Positions 17,515 to 26,971 of a DNA stretch of 64,000 nt are shown here, piece after piece. The notes under the pieces were generated by a model, which was not told where the DNA came from, made no database searches, and worked only from the letters and a program-made list of their open reading frames with translations. Within the stretch, counting starts at the first letter, position 1. Every line of letters starts with the position of its first letter. Source of the DNA: Erwinia mallotivora (GTDB taxonomy: Bacteria > Pseudomonadota > Gammaproteobacteria > Enterobacterales > Enterobacteriaceae). The stretch spans positions 186,001 to 250,000 of the forward strand of contig NZ_JFHN01000045.1 of the NCBI RefSeq assembly GCF_000590885.1, given 5' to 3'. Made by a program: the position numbers and the translations under genes.

Positions 17515-18930
17515 ATGTCCCTCAGTCGTCGTCAGTTTATTAAGACATCCGGCGTTGCACTCTGTGCCAGCGCATTGCCTGTCCAGGTGCGCGCCGCCGG
17601 ACCGGGCACTGCGCTGCCGGTTCCGCCGCTGGTGGAGTCTCGTCGCGGGCAACCGGTCTTTCTTACCCTGCAACGCAGCCACTGGTCTTTTACCGGAGGC
17701 AGTAAAGCTCAGGTGTGGGGGATTAATGGCCTCTATCTTGGCCCGACGGTACGCGTGTGGAAGGGGGATGACGTCAAACTTATTTACAGTAACCGGTTGA
17801 ACGAGCCGGTTGCCATGACCATCAGCGGGCTACAGGTTCCGGGCGCGCTGGCGGGAGGCGCACCGCGACTGATGTCGCCCGGCGTCGACTGGGCACCGGT
17901 AATGCCGGTGCGCCAGCCAGCGGCAACCTGCTGGTATCATGCTATGACGCCAAACCATATGGCAGAGCATATCTACAATGGGCTTGCTGGCATGTGGCTG
18001 GTGGAAGACGAGGTCAGCAAAGCGCTGCCGTTGCCTGCGCACTATGGCGTGGATGATTTTCCGCTGATTATTCAGGACAAGCGTATCGATAACTTCGGTT
18101 CGCCGGAATACGATCCCCCCTCAAGCGGTGGCTTTGTGGGCGATACCCTGCTGGTCAACGGCGTACAAAATCCTTATGTTGACGTTTCGCGTGGCTGGGT
18201 CCGCCTGCGGTTGCTTAACGCCTCAAACTCCCGCCGTTACCTGTTGCAGATGAGTGACAGTCGGGCATTTAACGTGATTGCCAGCGATCAGGGTTTCCTG
18301 CCTGCTCCGGTATCGGTCCAGCAGCTGTCGCTGGCGCCCGGTGAGCGTCGTGAAATTCTGGTGGATATGAGCCAGGGCAATGAAGTATCGATTACTGCGG
18401 GCAGGGCTGCTGGCGTGGTTGAACGGCTGCGTGGACTGTTCCAGCCCTCTTCAATCCTCACCTCCACGCTGGTTCTGACGCTGCGTCCCACCGGCCTGCT
18501 GCCGCTGGTGACCGATAATTTGCCGATGCGGCTGCTGCCCGATCAGCTGATTGAAGGAGGAAGCGGTCGTACGCGGGAGTTTCGCCTGGGCGATTCAACA
18601 CCGGGAATTAATGGGGCGCTGTGGGATATGGCTCGTATTGATACCCAGGCGCAGCAGGGGACCTTTGAACGCTGGATAATCTATGCCGACCTGCCGCAGT
18701 CCTTTCACGTTCAGGGAGTGATGTTCCTGATTAAGAACGTCAACGGTGCGCAGCCAATGCTGGAAGATCGCGGCTGGAAGGACACGGTCTGGGTGGATGG
18801 TAGCGTGGAGCTGTTAGTCTCCTTTACACAACCCTCGTCCGATCATTTCCCGTTTGTCTACTACAGTCAGACGCTGGAGATGGCCGATCGTGGCAGCGCC
18901 GGGCAACTTCAGGTACAACCCGTCCAGTAA
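17515..18930 (+). CDS. ftsP: Cell division protein FtsP (SufI)
   Basis: A 471-residue multicopper-oxidase-like protein that lacks the copper ligands and stabilises the divisome under stress in E. coli. A Tat signal is present (SRRQFIKTSG, residues 4-13, cleavage after QVRAA). The open frame starts six codons earlier, but ATG 17515 is chosen because CGGAG lies five bases upstream and the E. coli protein begins MSLSRRQF. Cupredoxin-type segments such as RVWKGDDVKLIYSNRL and WYHAMTPNHMAEHIYNGLAGMW are conserved. Confidence 0.96.
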   Translation: MSLSRRQFIKTSGVALCASALPVQVRAAGPGTALPVPPLVESRRGQPVFLTLQRSHWSFTGGSKAQVWGINGLYLGPTVRVWKGDDVKLIYSNRLNEPVAMTISGLQVPGALAGGAPRLMSPGVDWAPVMPVRQPAATCWYHAMTPNHMAEHIYNGLAGMWLVEDEVSKALPLPAHYGVDDFPLIIQDKRIDNFGSPEYDPPSSGGFVGDTLLVNGVQNPYVDVSRGWVRLRLLNASNSRRYLLQMSDSRAFNVIASDQGFLPAPVSVQQLSLAPGERREILVDMSQGNEVSITAGRAAGVVERLRGLFQPSSILTSTLVLTLRPTGLLPLVTDNLPMRLLPDQLIEGGSGRTREFRLGDSTPGINGALWDMARIDTQAQQGTFERWIIYADLPQSFHVQGVMFLIKNVNGAQPMLEDRGWKDTVWVDGSVELLVSFTQPSSDHFPFVYYSQTLEMADRGSAGQLQVQPVQ

Positions 18931-19291
18931 TTCACGGTCTGTTCTCTGTTGATATTGTCATGATTGTGCGACCGGCAAAGGTTACACCGCGCTTATAAAG
19001 ATGAGTCTGATTTTTACAGAGCGGTCAAACCTGGGATATGAATATTTTTAATAAAATTCAGCGTGGTTTTAATTAGTCATCAGCGATGATGAAACTGCCT
19101 GAGGTTATTATTAACAGGCTGTAAAGAATATCTGCTGATTTTAATGTGATATTAATTTCCCTGAATAACCATTTGCGTTGTTGTTAAGTGAAAAAACCAG
19201 ATGAATAACGGCCATATCATCAGTGGTATGGCCGGGAATGGTCACGCCTGGTGTCATATCATCGCCAGCTGGCTGATGATAAGTCGGGTAA
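18931..19291. other. Intergenic, no gene seen
   Basis: 361 bp, AT-rich, between ftsP and a leftward small secreted protein. A hairpin GGCCATA ... TATGGCC (19210-19231) sits near the right end and could terminate the leftward gene. Nothing else recognised. Confidence 0.5.
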
Positions 19292-19570
19292 TTATTGTGC
19301 CGTTTTCTTTTCCAGAATAACCGCCGTTCCGCGCCAGTGGCTTGAATCACCCGGACGACCAAGCGAAGAGATATACATATACTCACCGCCTTTTTTATCC
19401 ACCTCAGCTTTCAGCGCATCTACCGCTTTTGACTTGCCACCTCTGACGTTGGCGATGGAAACACGTTCTTTTTTTGTATAATTTTTGAGTTCATTTTTCG
19501 GTACAATTTGCGCTGCCAGAGCTGAACCACTCAACATAGTAAGAACAATAAAAGAAATGATTTTTTTCAT
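19292..19570 (-). CDS. Small secreted DUF1471 (YdgH/BhsA/McbA-family) protein
   Basis: 92 residues: signal peptide (MKKIISFIVLTMLSGSALA, cut before AQ) and one DUF1471 domain. Signature elements are the GGKSKAVDALKAEVDKKGGEYMYI helix-strand block and the final HWRGTAVILEKK strand. Family members are periplasmic or surface stress-response proteins affecting biofilm and copper or acid response. It stands alone in an AT-rich stretch. ATG 19570. Confidence 0.82.
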   Translation of the reverse strand: MKKIISFIVLTMLSGSALAAQIVPKNELKNYTKKERVSIANVRGGKSKAVDALKAEVDKKGGEYMYISSLGRPGDSSHWRGTAVILEKKTAQ

Positions 19571-20003
19571 TGTAAGACCATCCGTAATTAAAGTTGATTA
19601 GTGGATATCTGCATTTTTATAACAGTATGCAAGTTTATCTGAAAATATCCATGTTTTCATTTATAAAATTATTCTGTAGTACCATTATTATTTTAATAAA
19701 TTCACATTATCTGATGTTATTTTTTTATTAATTTACAGCTATGTTGATGAGAATTATCCCTTTTCAGGAAATATTCTCTGAACAGGCGGGCGTGCCACTG
19801 ATTAGTGGAATTTATCTCATTAATGTCGGGCATATTTCAGAGATGGCGACTTGTTTAATCAGGGTTTAGAATAGATTGCGACAAATATTAATAACAGCAT
19901 TATTGTTAACCAGCCGGGCTGCTGAAATTATTCCGGACCACTATTTTTTTAACAGACTGGTCCGGAATATCAGATTATTGCAAAGTGATTAAAATAACAG
20001 GCA
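19571..20003. other. AT-rich intergenic region
   Basis: 433 bp between the divergently placed DUF1471 gene (its promoter side) and the 3' end of dkgA. It is very AT-rich. Only a hairpin at 19930-19968 stands out. Confidence 0.5.
19930..19968 (-). terminator. Candidate terminator of dkgA
   Basis: A perfect 11-bp inverted repeat (ATTCCGGACCA / TGGTCCGGAAT) with a 17-nt loop, 36 bp beyond the dkgA stop in the direction of its transcription. The following T content is low, hence moderate confidence. Confidence 0.5.
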
Positions 20004-20828
20004 TCAGTTCAGCTCGTCAGGATTTGGTCCCAGACGATGGCCTTTGTCCAGCGAAGCGATTTCGCTGACCTCGGGCTTTTCCAGGCGGAAGTCAAAGACC
20101 TGAAAGTTTTCCGCAATACGTGAGGGAGTGACCGATTTGGGGATCACCACCAGCCCGCTGTCCAGATGCCAGCGGATAACAATCTGGGCCGGGGTTTTTC
20201 CATATTTCCTCGCCAGCTTTTTGATGATTTCCTGATCAAACACGCCTTTGCCACCTTGCGCCAGCGGGCTCCAGGATTCAGTCTGAATTTGATGCAGCGC
20301 ATTCCAGGCATGCAGAGAGCGCTGTTGTAGCATGGGATGCAGCTCGACCTGGTTGATTACCGGACTGACGCCGGTTTCCTCCATCAGACGCTTCAGGTGT
20401 GCCTCATGGAAATTACAGACGCCAATGCTTTTTGCCAGACCCTGTTTTTGTAACTCAATCATCGCCTGCCATGCGCTGACGAAATGATCTTTCTGCGGGC
20501 AGGGCCAGTGCATCAGATAGAGATCCACGCTCTCCAGTTGCAGTTTCTTCAGGCTGGTTTCCAGCGCCTCAGGCACATTCTGCTGGTCGTCGTTCCACAG
20601 TTTGGTGGTAATAAAAATATCGTCACGCGCCACCGTCGTTTCCTGTAGCGCCTGACCGATTCCTTCTTCGTTTTTGTAGATTGCCGCGGTATCAATCGAA
20701 CGATAGCCCACCTCCAGCGCTTTCAGCGCCGCCTGCCGGGCTTCATCAATACTGGCCTGCCACACGCCAAGACCGATTTGCGGCATCACAGTGCCATCGC
20801 GGAGTTTAATTACAGGTTGCTCTGTCAT
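20004..20828 (-). CDS. dkgA: 2,5-diketo-D-gluconate reductase A / methylglyoxal reductase
   Basis: A 274-residue aldo-keto reductase (E. coli DkgA 275), NADPH-dependent. Family motifs are LGLGVWQAS, the catalytic tetrad segment GYRSIDTAAIYKNEEGIG with Asp and Tyr, TKLWNDD with Lys, and LMHWPCP with His. The NADPH-binding C-terminus is VVIPKSVTPSRIAENF. In E. coli it is cotranscribed with yqhD under YqhC. Here yqhD is missing and dkgA is directly divergent from yqhC. Confidence 0.95.
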   Translation of the reverse strand: MTEQPVIKLRDGTVMPQIGLGVWQASIDEARQAALKALEVGYRSIDTAAIYKNEEGIGQALQETTVARDDIFITTKLWNDDQQNVPEALETSLKKLQLESVDLYLMHWPCPQKDHFVSAWQAMIELQKQGLAKSIGVCNFHEAHLKRLMEETGVSPVINQVELHPMLQQRSLHAWNALHQIQTESWSPLAQGGKGVFDQEIIKKLARKYGKTPAQIVIRWHLDSGLVVIPKSVTPSRIAENFQVFDFRLEKPEVSEIASLDKGHRLGPNPDELN

Positions 20829-21059
20829 GATCTCTCCTTATGCAGCGAATAAAGCCGCCGGCGGGTGCCGACTTAACGATCCTAAGTTTAGTTGAGTTTA
20901 GCCGGTGACCTGCGAAATCTTCTGGTCCCCCATCCTGTGGGTGCGCCACGGGCAGCACAATGCCCATTCCTGCCCTGATCTTGCCTGTTTCTCCACGCTG
21001 CTGGAGTTATGTCTGAATATTCGCCATCATGAACCGGCAAAAATTCTGACTGAGAATAA

Positions 21060-21971
21060 ATGATGGACAGGCATACCCTTTGTACCCGGCTGGCCCGGCA
21101 GGTTGTTAATCTGGTCACGGCGGGCACCCCTGCCACGGCATCCGTACCGGATATCCGGCTGATATACGCTAATCAGCCGGGGGGACGCACGCCGGTATTG
21201 TACAGCTCAGGGATAGTTATTTTGTTTCAGGGGCGAAAAACGGGCTATCTGGGCAGTCATATTTTCCATTATGACGCCACGGAATATCTGATGCTGACCG
21301 TGCCGCTGTCGGTGGAGTGCGAAACCTTTGCCACGCCGGAAGAGCCGCTGGCCGGTATTTTGCTGAATGTCGACCCGGTTAAACTTCAGGATTTGCTGGT
21401 GGACATTGGCGACGACGACAGTTTTCAGCCACAGCCACAAACCCGTGGGATCCACTCATCGCCGCTGACTGAAGAGATGCTGTGCGCGGCCGAGCGCCTG
21501 TTAGATGTGCTCAGCAACCCGCGCGATGCCCGTGTTCTTGGACCGCAGATTGTCAGGGAGATCCTTTATCACGTTCTGTCAGGGCCTTGCGGTGGCGCAC
21601 TGATGGCAATGGTCAGCCGCCAGACGCAGTTCAGTCAGATTGCCCGCGCCGTGCGGCGTATCGAGCGTCATTACACGGATAATCTCAGTGTGGATCTGTT
21701 AGCCGCAGAGGTGAACATGAGCGTTTCGGCTTTTCATCATAATTTTAAGGCCGTCACCAGCACCTCGCCGTTGCAATACCTGAAAAGCTATCGACTGCAT
21801 CAGGCGCGAATGCTGATGTTGCAGCAGGGATTGAAAGCCAGCGCGGCGGCTATGCGGGTGGGCTATGAAAGTGCTTCGCAGTTCTCGCGTGAGTTTAAAC
21901 GCTACTTTGGCGTGACGCCGGGCGAAGAGATTGCCCGTGCACGCCTGGGAGTATCGACACCGACAGGATAA
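21060..21971 (+). CDS. yqhC: AraC-family activator YqhC
   Basis: 303 residues. An AraC-type N-terminal (AraC_N) sensing domain (about 25-180) is followed by two C-terminal helix-turn-helix motifs, [20 protein letters not shown] and [18 protein letters not shown]. In E. coli YqhC activates yqhD-dkgA in response to glyoxal and other aldehydes. The divergent position next to dkgA supports the same role. Start is ATG 21060 or 21063. Confidence 0.88.
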   Translation: MMDRHTLCTRLARQVVNLVTAGTPATASVPDIRLIYANQPGGRTPVLYSSGIVILFQGRKTGYLGSHIFHYDATEYLMLTVPLSVECETFATPEEPLAGILLNVDPVKLQDLLVDIGDDDSFQPQPQTRGIHSSPLTEEMLCAAERLLDVLSNPRDARVLGPQIVREILYHVLSGPCGGALMAMVSRQTQFSQIARAVRRIERHYTDNLSVDLLAAEVNMSVSAFHHNFKAVTSTSPLQYLKSYRLHQARMLMLQQGLKASAAAMRVGYESASQFSREFKRYFGVTPGEEIARARLGVSTPTG

Positions 21972-21991
21972 CGGCAATGGATGCCGCGCTA

Positions 21992-22648
21992 TCAGAGCGA
22001 TTTACGCCGTCTCAGCATCAGCATAATGCTACCGAATACGCCAGCGAACAGCAGCACCAGCGGCAGGATCATCAGGATAGCCATCACCTGATCTTCATGG
22101 CGTTTAATAAAGGGCACATGGCTGATGGTATAGCCCAGCGTCACCAGAATACCGACCCACAGTAATCCGCTCAGCCAGTTAAAAAACTGAAAACGTGAGT
22201 TTTTCAGACCGGAAATTCCGGCCATGGTTGGCAGAAGCGTACGTACGAATGCCAGAAAACGCCCAATCAGCAACGCCATCAGGCCGTGGCGGTGAAACAA
22301 ATTCCAGGCCCGCTGGTGATAATGGACCGGCAGGTGCAGCATCCAGCCTTTCACTATCGGCGTATTACCCAACCAGCGGCCCTGCAAATAGCTCAACCAG
22401 TAGCCGAGGCTGGCGGCGAGCGTCAGGATCGCAATGGTCGGGACAAAGCCCATCGCACCCCTGGCAATCATCGCGCCAGCCAGCAGTAACAGACTGTCTC
22501 CCGGCAGGAAAGCGGCAGGCAGAAGGCCATTTTCCAGCAGCAGCGTGACAAACATAATTCCATACACTATCCAGATGACTTCCGGACTGGCCAGAGCGGC
22601 AAAATCCTGTCGCCAGAGCGCCTGAACAATCTCGTGTAAAACAGCCAT
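21992..22648 (-). CDS. yghB: DedA-family inner-membrane protein YghB
   Basis: A 218-residue polytopic membrane protein (E. coli YghB 219). DedA signatures are visible: the [20 protein letters not shown] segment (about 40-60), [15 protein letters not shown], and [18 protein letters not shown] with the essential Arg. DedA proteins are undecaprenyl-phosphate/lipid flippases needed for division and membrane potential. It is downstream of metC on the same strand, and converges with yqhC. Confidence 0.93.
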   Translation of the reverse strand: MAVLHEIVQALWRQDFAALASPEVIWIVYGIMFVTLLLENGLLPAAFLPGDSLLLLAGAMIARGAMGFVPTIAILTLAASLGYWLSYLQGRWLGNTPIVKGWMLHLPVHYHQRAWNLFHRHGLMALLIGRFLAFVRTLLPTMAGISGLKNSRFQFFNWLSGLLWVGILVTLGYTISHVPFIKRHEDQVMAILMILPLVLLFAGVFGSIMLMLRRRKSL

Positions 22649-22749
22649 TTCGTATCCTGTTTACTGCGTTGAGCGGCTAATTGTACTCATATTCTGACCG
22701 TTGCGCGTTGACGCGATTAACGTTTTATTACGTATTTATCTGGCGTTTT

Positions 22750-23949
22750 TCAGGCCGGGCAGTCTGCGAGACGATCGAAACCCGCCGCCAGATCGGCAAT
22801 CAGGTCGTCAACATTTTCCAGTCCGATATGCACCCGGACCAGCGTACCATGAAAATCAACCCCGCCTGCCGGGCGGATAGCCGCCAGTTCCTCTGGTTGA
22901 TTGGCAAGAATCAACGACTCAAACCCTCCCCAGGAATAGGCCATGCTGAAGTGCTCAAAATGATCCAGATAAGCGGCCAGCTGCTGGTCACTGAGGCGGG
23001 ACTTCAGAACGAAAGAGAACAGTCCACTGCTGCCAGTGAAGTCCCGTTTCCAGAACCTGTGACCTTTACACTGCGCTAACGCCGGATGGTTGACCACCGC
23101 TACCTCGGGCCTTGTCGCCAGCCAGTTTGCCACCTGCAAACCACTCTCCTGATGCTGGCGAAGTCGTACCGCCAGGGTTCTCAGCCCCCGGCTGGCCATA
23201 TAGGCGGTATCGGCATCTACCATCTGCCCCATCAGATAAGAATTCTCCCGCAGCTGCGCCCAGCAGCGGGAGTTGGCGACGGCAGTACCGATCATCGCGT
23301 CAGAGTGGCCGATAAGATATTTTGTTCCCGCCTGAATCGAAATATCAATCCCCAGCGCCAGCGCCGGAAAAAGAATACCGGCCGCCCAGGTATTGTCGAT
23401 AATCATCACCGCCTCAGGCGCTTTGCTGCGCACTGCGCTAACGATGGCGGGGATATCCTGAACTTCCATGGTGATGGAGGCGGGCGATTCGAGAAATACT
23501 ACACGGGTGTTGGGTTGCACCAGCTCAGCAATTTCTGCGCCGCTACAGTGATCAAACCAGGTGGTGGAAACATTCATTTTGCTGAGGATCTTACTGCAAA
23601 AATCCTGCGTGGGCTCATACACTGAACCGGCCATCAGCACATTATCACCGGCGGAAACGAAGGCGAGAATGGCGTTTGCCACCGCCGCCGCACCACAGGG
23701 ATAAAGTACACAGCCCGCGCCGCCTTCCAGCTCTGTCATCGCTTCCTTTAAGGAGAAATGGGTGAGCGTACCGCGACGGCCATAGAACAGTTCACCCTCA
23801 GCGCGCCCTGCGGTGGCACGTTTCTTATCGGCCACGCTGTCAAATACCAGAGAGGAGGCGCGTTGTATAACGCTATTCACCGCTCCCTGGGTGTAGCGTT
23901 TGCGCCGTCCGGCGGAAATCAATGCCGTTTCAATCTTTCTGCTGTTCAT
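22750..23949 (-). CDS. metC: Cystathionine beta-lyase
   Basis: A 399-residue PLP enzyme (E. coli MetC 395) that cleaves cystathionine to homocysteine, pyruvate and ammonia in methionine synthesis. Motifs: [37 protein letters not shown] and [13 protein letters not shown] with the PLP lysine. It is divergent from exbB; the shared intergenic region has a Fur box. No clear MetJ box was seen. Confidence 0.96.
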   Translation of the reverse strand: MNSRKIETALISAGRRKRYTQGAVNSVIQRASSLVFDSVADKKRATAGRAEGELFYGRRGTLTHFSLKEAMTELEGGAGCVLYPCGAAAVANAILAFVSAGDNVLMAGSVYEPTQDFCSKILSKMNVSTTWFDHCSGAEIAELVQPNTRVVFLESPASITMEVQDIPAIVSAVRSKAPEAVMIIDNTWAAGILFPALALGIDISIQAGTKYLIGHSDAMIGTAVANSRCWAQLRENSYLMGQMVDADTAYMASRGLRTLAVRLRQHQESGLQVANWLATRPEVAVVNHPALAQCKGHRFWKRDFTGSSGLFSFVLKSRLSDQQLAAYLDHFEHFSMAYSWGGFESLILANQPEELAAIRPAGGVDFHGTLVRVHIGLENVDDLIADLAAGFDRLADCPA

Positions 23950-24111
23950 GCTGATACTCAGTTAATAAATGGTGATATGTCGCTAACGTTAACACGCCAG
24001 CGGAAGAGGGGAAATTGGCAGCCTGCTCAGTGACAAAGATTCAGCAAAAAATGACCCGGCGCTGCCCTGTCGGACGGTGAAAATGTAAAAAATGGCAACC
24101 TCTGGTCAAAT

Positions 24112-24130
24112 AGTAATGATAACCACTATC
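24112..24130. promoter_or_regulatory. Fur box upstream of exbB
   Basis: 19-mer AGTAATGATAACCACTATC, matching the Fur consensus GATAATGATAATCATTATC at 15 of 19 positions, 67 bp before the exbB start. Iron repression of exbBD is established in E. coli. Confidence 0.75.
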
Positions 24131-24196
24131 AATTCGTTTTTGATTTGGTATGATCTGCGCTGGCTTTTTTTTCCCGTTTTTCCCTGGAGAGACAGC

Positions 24197-24931
24197 GTGA
24201 CGAATGATTTGATGCAGACGGATCTTTCCGTCTGGGGCATGTATCAGCATGCAGACATCGTGGTGAAAGTGGTAATGATTGGTCTGCTGCTGGCGTCGGT
24301 TGTGACCTGGGCCATCTTCTTTCGCAAAAGTGCCGAACTGACTTCAGCTAAACGCCGTCTGAAGCGTGAGCAGCAGGCGCTGAACAACGTCCGTTCGCTG
24401 GAAGAAGCCGCCGACACAGCTGCCAGTTTCAGTGCCAACAGCCAGAGCAGCCAGTTGTTGAAAGAGGCGGAAAATGAGCTACTGCTGTCGCAGGGCTCGG
24501 ACGATAACGACGGTATCAAAGAGCGCACGGCTTTCCGCATGGAGCGTCGCGTGGCCTTTTTCAGCCGTCATGCCGGTCGTGGTAACGGTTTTCTGGCAAC
24601 TATTGGTGCCATCGCCCCCTTTGTCGGACTCTTTGGCACCGTATGGGGCATCATGAACAGCTTTATCGGTATTGCCCAGACCCAGACCACCAATCTGGCG
24701 GTGGTTGCGCCGGGCATTGCAGAAGCGCTGCTGGCAACGGCCATCGGTCTGGTCGCCGCCATTCCTGCGGTGGTTATCTATAACGTCTTTGCCCGCATGA
24801 TTGGCAGTTACAAAGCCATGCTGGGTGATGTGGCGGCCCAAATCATGCTGCTGCAAAGTCGCGATCTTGATCTCGCCGCCAGCAACGAAAGTCAGCGCCC
24901 ACATCCCGCGCAGAAACTGCGGGTGGGGTAA
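24197..24931 (+). CDS. exbB: TonB-system energizer ExbB
   Basis: A 244-residue inner-membrane proton-channel subunit that powers TonB-dependent transport (E. coli 244). Three membrane segments: about 16-38 and two in the C-terminal half, including GAIAPFVGLFGTVWGIMNSF and ATAIGLVAAIPAVVIYNVFA. The frame runs 35 codons further upstream, but GTG 24197 is chosen because it is preceded by CTGGAGAGAC, gives the E. coli length and leaves the Fur box in the promoter. It is followed by exbD after 5 bp. Confidence 0.96.
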   Translation: MTNDLMQTDLSVWGMYQHADIVVKVVMIGLLLASVVTWAIFFRKSAELTSAKRRLKREQQALNNVRSLEEAADTAASFSANSQSSQLLKEAENELLLSQGSDDNDGIKERTAFRMERRVAFFSRHAGRGNGFLATIGAIAPFVGLFGTVWGIMNSFIGIAQTQTTNLAVVAPGIAEALLATAIGLVAAIPAVVIYNVFARMIGSYKAMLGDVAAQIMLLQSRDLDLAASNESQRPHPAQKLRVG

Positions 24932-24936
24932 GCATC

Positions 24937-25359
24937 ATGGCTATGCGATTGAATGAAGATGTTGACAGCAACGGCGAAATGCACGAAATCAACGTGACGC
25001 CGTTTATCGATGTCATGCTGGTGCTGCTGATTATCTTTATGGTTGCGGCCCCGCTGGCTACGGTGGATGTCCGCGTTAATCTGCCTGCCTCAACCAGCGC
25101 CCCACAGCCGCGTCCGGAAAAGCCGGTTTATCTGTCGATCAAAGCCGATAAGCAGCTGTTCATTGGTAATGATGCTGTCACCGCCGCATCACTGGTGGAG
25201 AAGCTGAGTGCTGAAACCCAGGGTGATAAAAGCACCACCATTTTTTTCCAGGCTGATAAATCAGTTGATTATGAAACGCTGATGGGGGTTATGGATAAAC
25301 TGCGTCAGGCGGGCTATCTGAAAATTGGTCTGGTGGGCATGGAAACCAGCGGCAAATAA
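24937..25359 (+). CDS. exbD: TonB-system energizer ExbD
   Basis: A 140-residue partner of ExbB (E. coli 141). One membrane segment (about 23-43) carries the essential proton-path aspartate in NVTPFIDVMLVLLIIFMVA, followed by a periplasmic domain. It is cotranscribed with exbB. Confidence 0.96.
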   Translation: MAMRLNEDVDSNGEMHEINVTPFIDVMLVLLIIFMVAAPLATVDVRVNLPASTSAPQPRPEKPVYLSIKADKQLFIGNDAVTAASLVEKLSAETQGDKSTTIFFQADKSVDYETLMGVMDKLRQAGYLKIGLVGMETSGK

Positions 25360-25758
25360 TTTGCTGAAAAACATGGCGGCCGACGCGCCTCTGTCGGCTG
25401 AATCACCGGCTCCATCCACCGTAAAGTCACAAAATCTCATCACACCCGCCTCTTCAGCCAGGCGGGTGTATCCGCTTAAGTCCCACACGCTCTTCCCCCT
25501 GAAAACCCTGGCTGGTATCGCCCGTAAACCCTCTCCTGTGCAGAGGCCTGTCAGACGATGATTCAGGCACGTATTGCAGTGCTGAAGGCAGTAAACTCGT
25601 TGCGATACTTTACTTTTCTCCTGGCATCAACAACGCTTTTCCTTTGCAACGGCTGCTGTCGGTAATCACTGGCGGGCGCGTGCCGTCATAATTAAAGATG
25701 GTTTCAGTCACTTTTCTGGCCTGATGAAGGTCGGGATGTTAATCAAAAGGAGGCAGAA
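25360..25758. other. Intergenic with hairpins
   Basis: 399 bp between exbD and a MscS-type gene; no convincing gene. Two stem-loops follow exbD: 25379-25398 (GCCGAC / GTCGGC) and 25443-25468 (CACCCGCCT / AGGCGGGTG, 9-bp perfect). The latter probably ends the exbBD transcript although no T-run follows. Confidence 0.5.
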
Positions 25759-26853
25759 ATGCCCTGGCAGTTAAATGATTTTATCAATGCCACGCCATGG
25801 TTGCCTGCTCTGGTACTGGTTGTTTTTGCACTTGTTTTTGGATTCACCGCCCGCTTTATCATCCTCAAAATTATCCGCTACTGGCAAAAGCGGGACAGAA
25901 AGCTGTTTAAATCGCTGGAAAATAACCTGCATGGTTCGCTGTTTCTTTTTATTCCCCTGCTGATAATCAATACAGGAATTAATTATATTGCTATCAGCGC
26001 AGATACAATGACATTCCTCTCCAGATTGCTGACGATATTTATTATTTTATCCTTTTGTTCAATTGCAGTTCGGCTGACCAATGTTGCTCAGGATATGTTA
26101 TTTCTGCGCTACGATATTACCCACGCCAATAATCTCCGGGCCAGAAAGATCCGCACGCAGATTATTTATGTAAAAAAAGTGGTCATCGTCATCCTGATTG
26201 TGCTGTGTGTATCACTGATTTTGCTGAATTTTGCCAGCGTGCGTAAATACGGCACCACCATTCTGACCGGAGCCGGCGTTGCCGGGATCATCATCGGTTT
26301 TGCCCTGCAAAAATCGCTGGTCAATCTGTTTGCCGGCATCCAGATAGCCTTTACCCAGCCAATCAAGATTGACGACGCGGTAGTGGTGGAAAACGAATGG
26401 GGCTGGATTGAGGAAATCAATCTCACTTATGTCGTGGTGCGCATCTGGGACCTGCGTCGTCTGGTGCTGCCCATTACTTATTTTACCGAAAACCCTTTTC
26501 AGAACTGGACGCGCAACAGCGCCCAGATTTTAGGTTCGGTTTTTCTCTATGTTGATTACTCCATGCCGCTGCAACCCTTACGTGAGCATTTCGAAAAAAT
26601 ACTCAACGAGACAGCGCTGTGGGACAGGCAGACTCAGGTATTGCAGGTCAGTGATACCACCGATAAAACCATGACGGTCCGCCTGTTGATGACCGCGCAA
26701 AACTCACCCACCGCCTGGGATTTACGCTGCTATGTGCGCGAGAAGATGATTGAGTTTATTCAGCAAAATTATCCTCAAAGCCTGCCTAAATTCCGTGCCG
26801 CCCTGGAGGATAAAGCGCAAAACCCGACAGAGGGGAATACCGGAGATGCGTAG
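25759..26853 (+). CDS. MscS-family mechanosensitive ion channel protein
   Basis: A 364-residue membrane protein with about five hydrophobic segments (near 13-37, 60-80, 85-107, 133-157 and 165-190). The last includes the MscS pore/hinge pattern GTTILTGAGVAGIIIGFALQKSL, followed by NLFAGIQIAFTQPIKIDD and VVRIWDLRRLVLPITYF of the cytosolic beta-domain. It acts as an osmotic safety valve or in related signalling. Ribosome site AAGGAGG. Not MscS or MscK by length; closer to the small YbdG/YnaI-like group. Confidence 0.85.
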   Translation: MPWQLNDFINATPWLPALVLVVFALVFGFTARFIILKIIRYWQKRDRKLFKSLENNLHGSLFLFIPLLIINTGINYIAISADTMTFLSRLLTIFIILSFCSIAVRLTNVAQDMLFLRYDITHANNLRARKIRTQIIYVKKVVIVILIVLCVSLILLNFASVRKYGTTILTGAGVAGIIIGFALQKSLVNLFAGIQIAFTQPIKIDDAVVVENEWGWIEEINLTYVVVRIWDLRRLVLPITYFTENPFQNWTRNSAQILGSVFLYVDYSMPLQPLREHFEKILNETALWDRQTQVLQVSDTTDKTMTVRLLMTAQNSPTAWDLRCYVREKMIEFIQQNYPQSLPKFRAALEDKAQNPTEGNTGDA

Positions 26854-26875
26854 CGGCGTTGGGCTGAGGTGAAAA

Positions 26876-26900
26876 GGGGAAGTCCATAACGGACTTCCCC
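26876..26900. terminator. Bidirectional terminator
   Basis: A perfect 10-bp stem (GGGGAAGTCC / GGACTTCCCC, 5-nt loop) with AAAA on its left side, giving a TTTT tract on the minus strand. It lies between the convergent mscS-like and MFS genes. Confidence 0.8.
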
Positions 26901-26971
26901 TGTGCCTGGATCAGAGGGTGTCACCACCCTCAAGCCGTCGGCTTATCTGCCGGTTGCTATCCCTTAGCGCA

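Noticed and set aside
23950-24060. MetJ box before metC
   Set aside because: No tandem AGACGTCT-like 8-mers could be found by eye.
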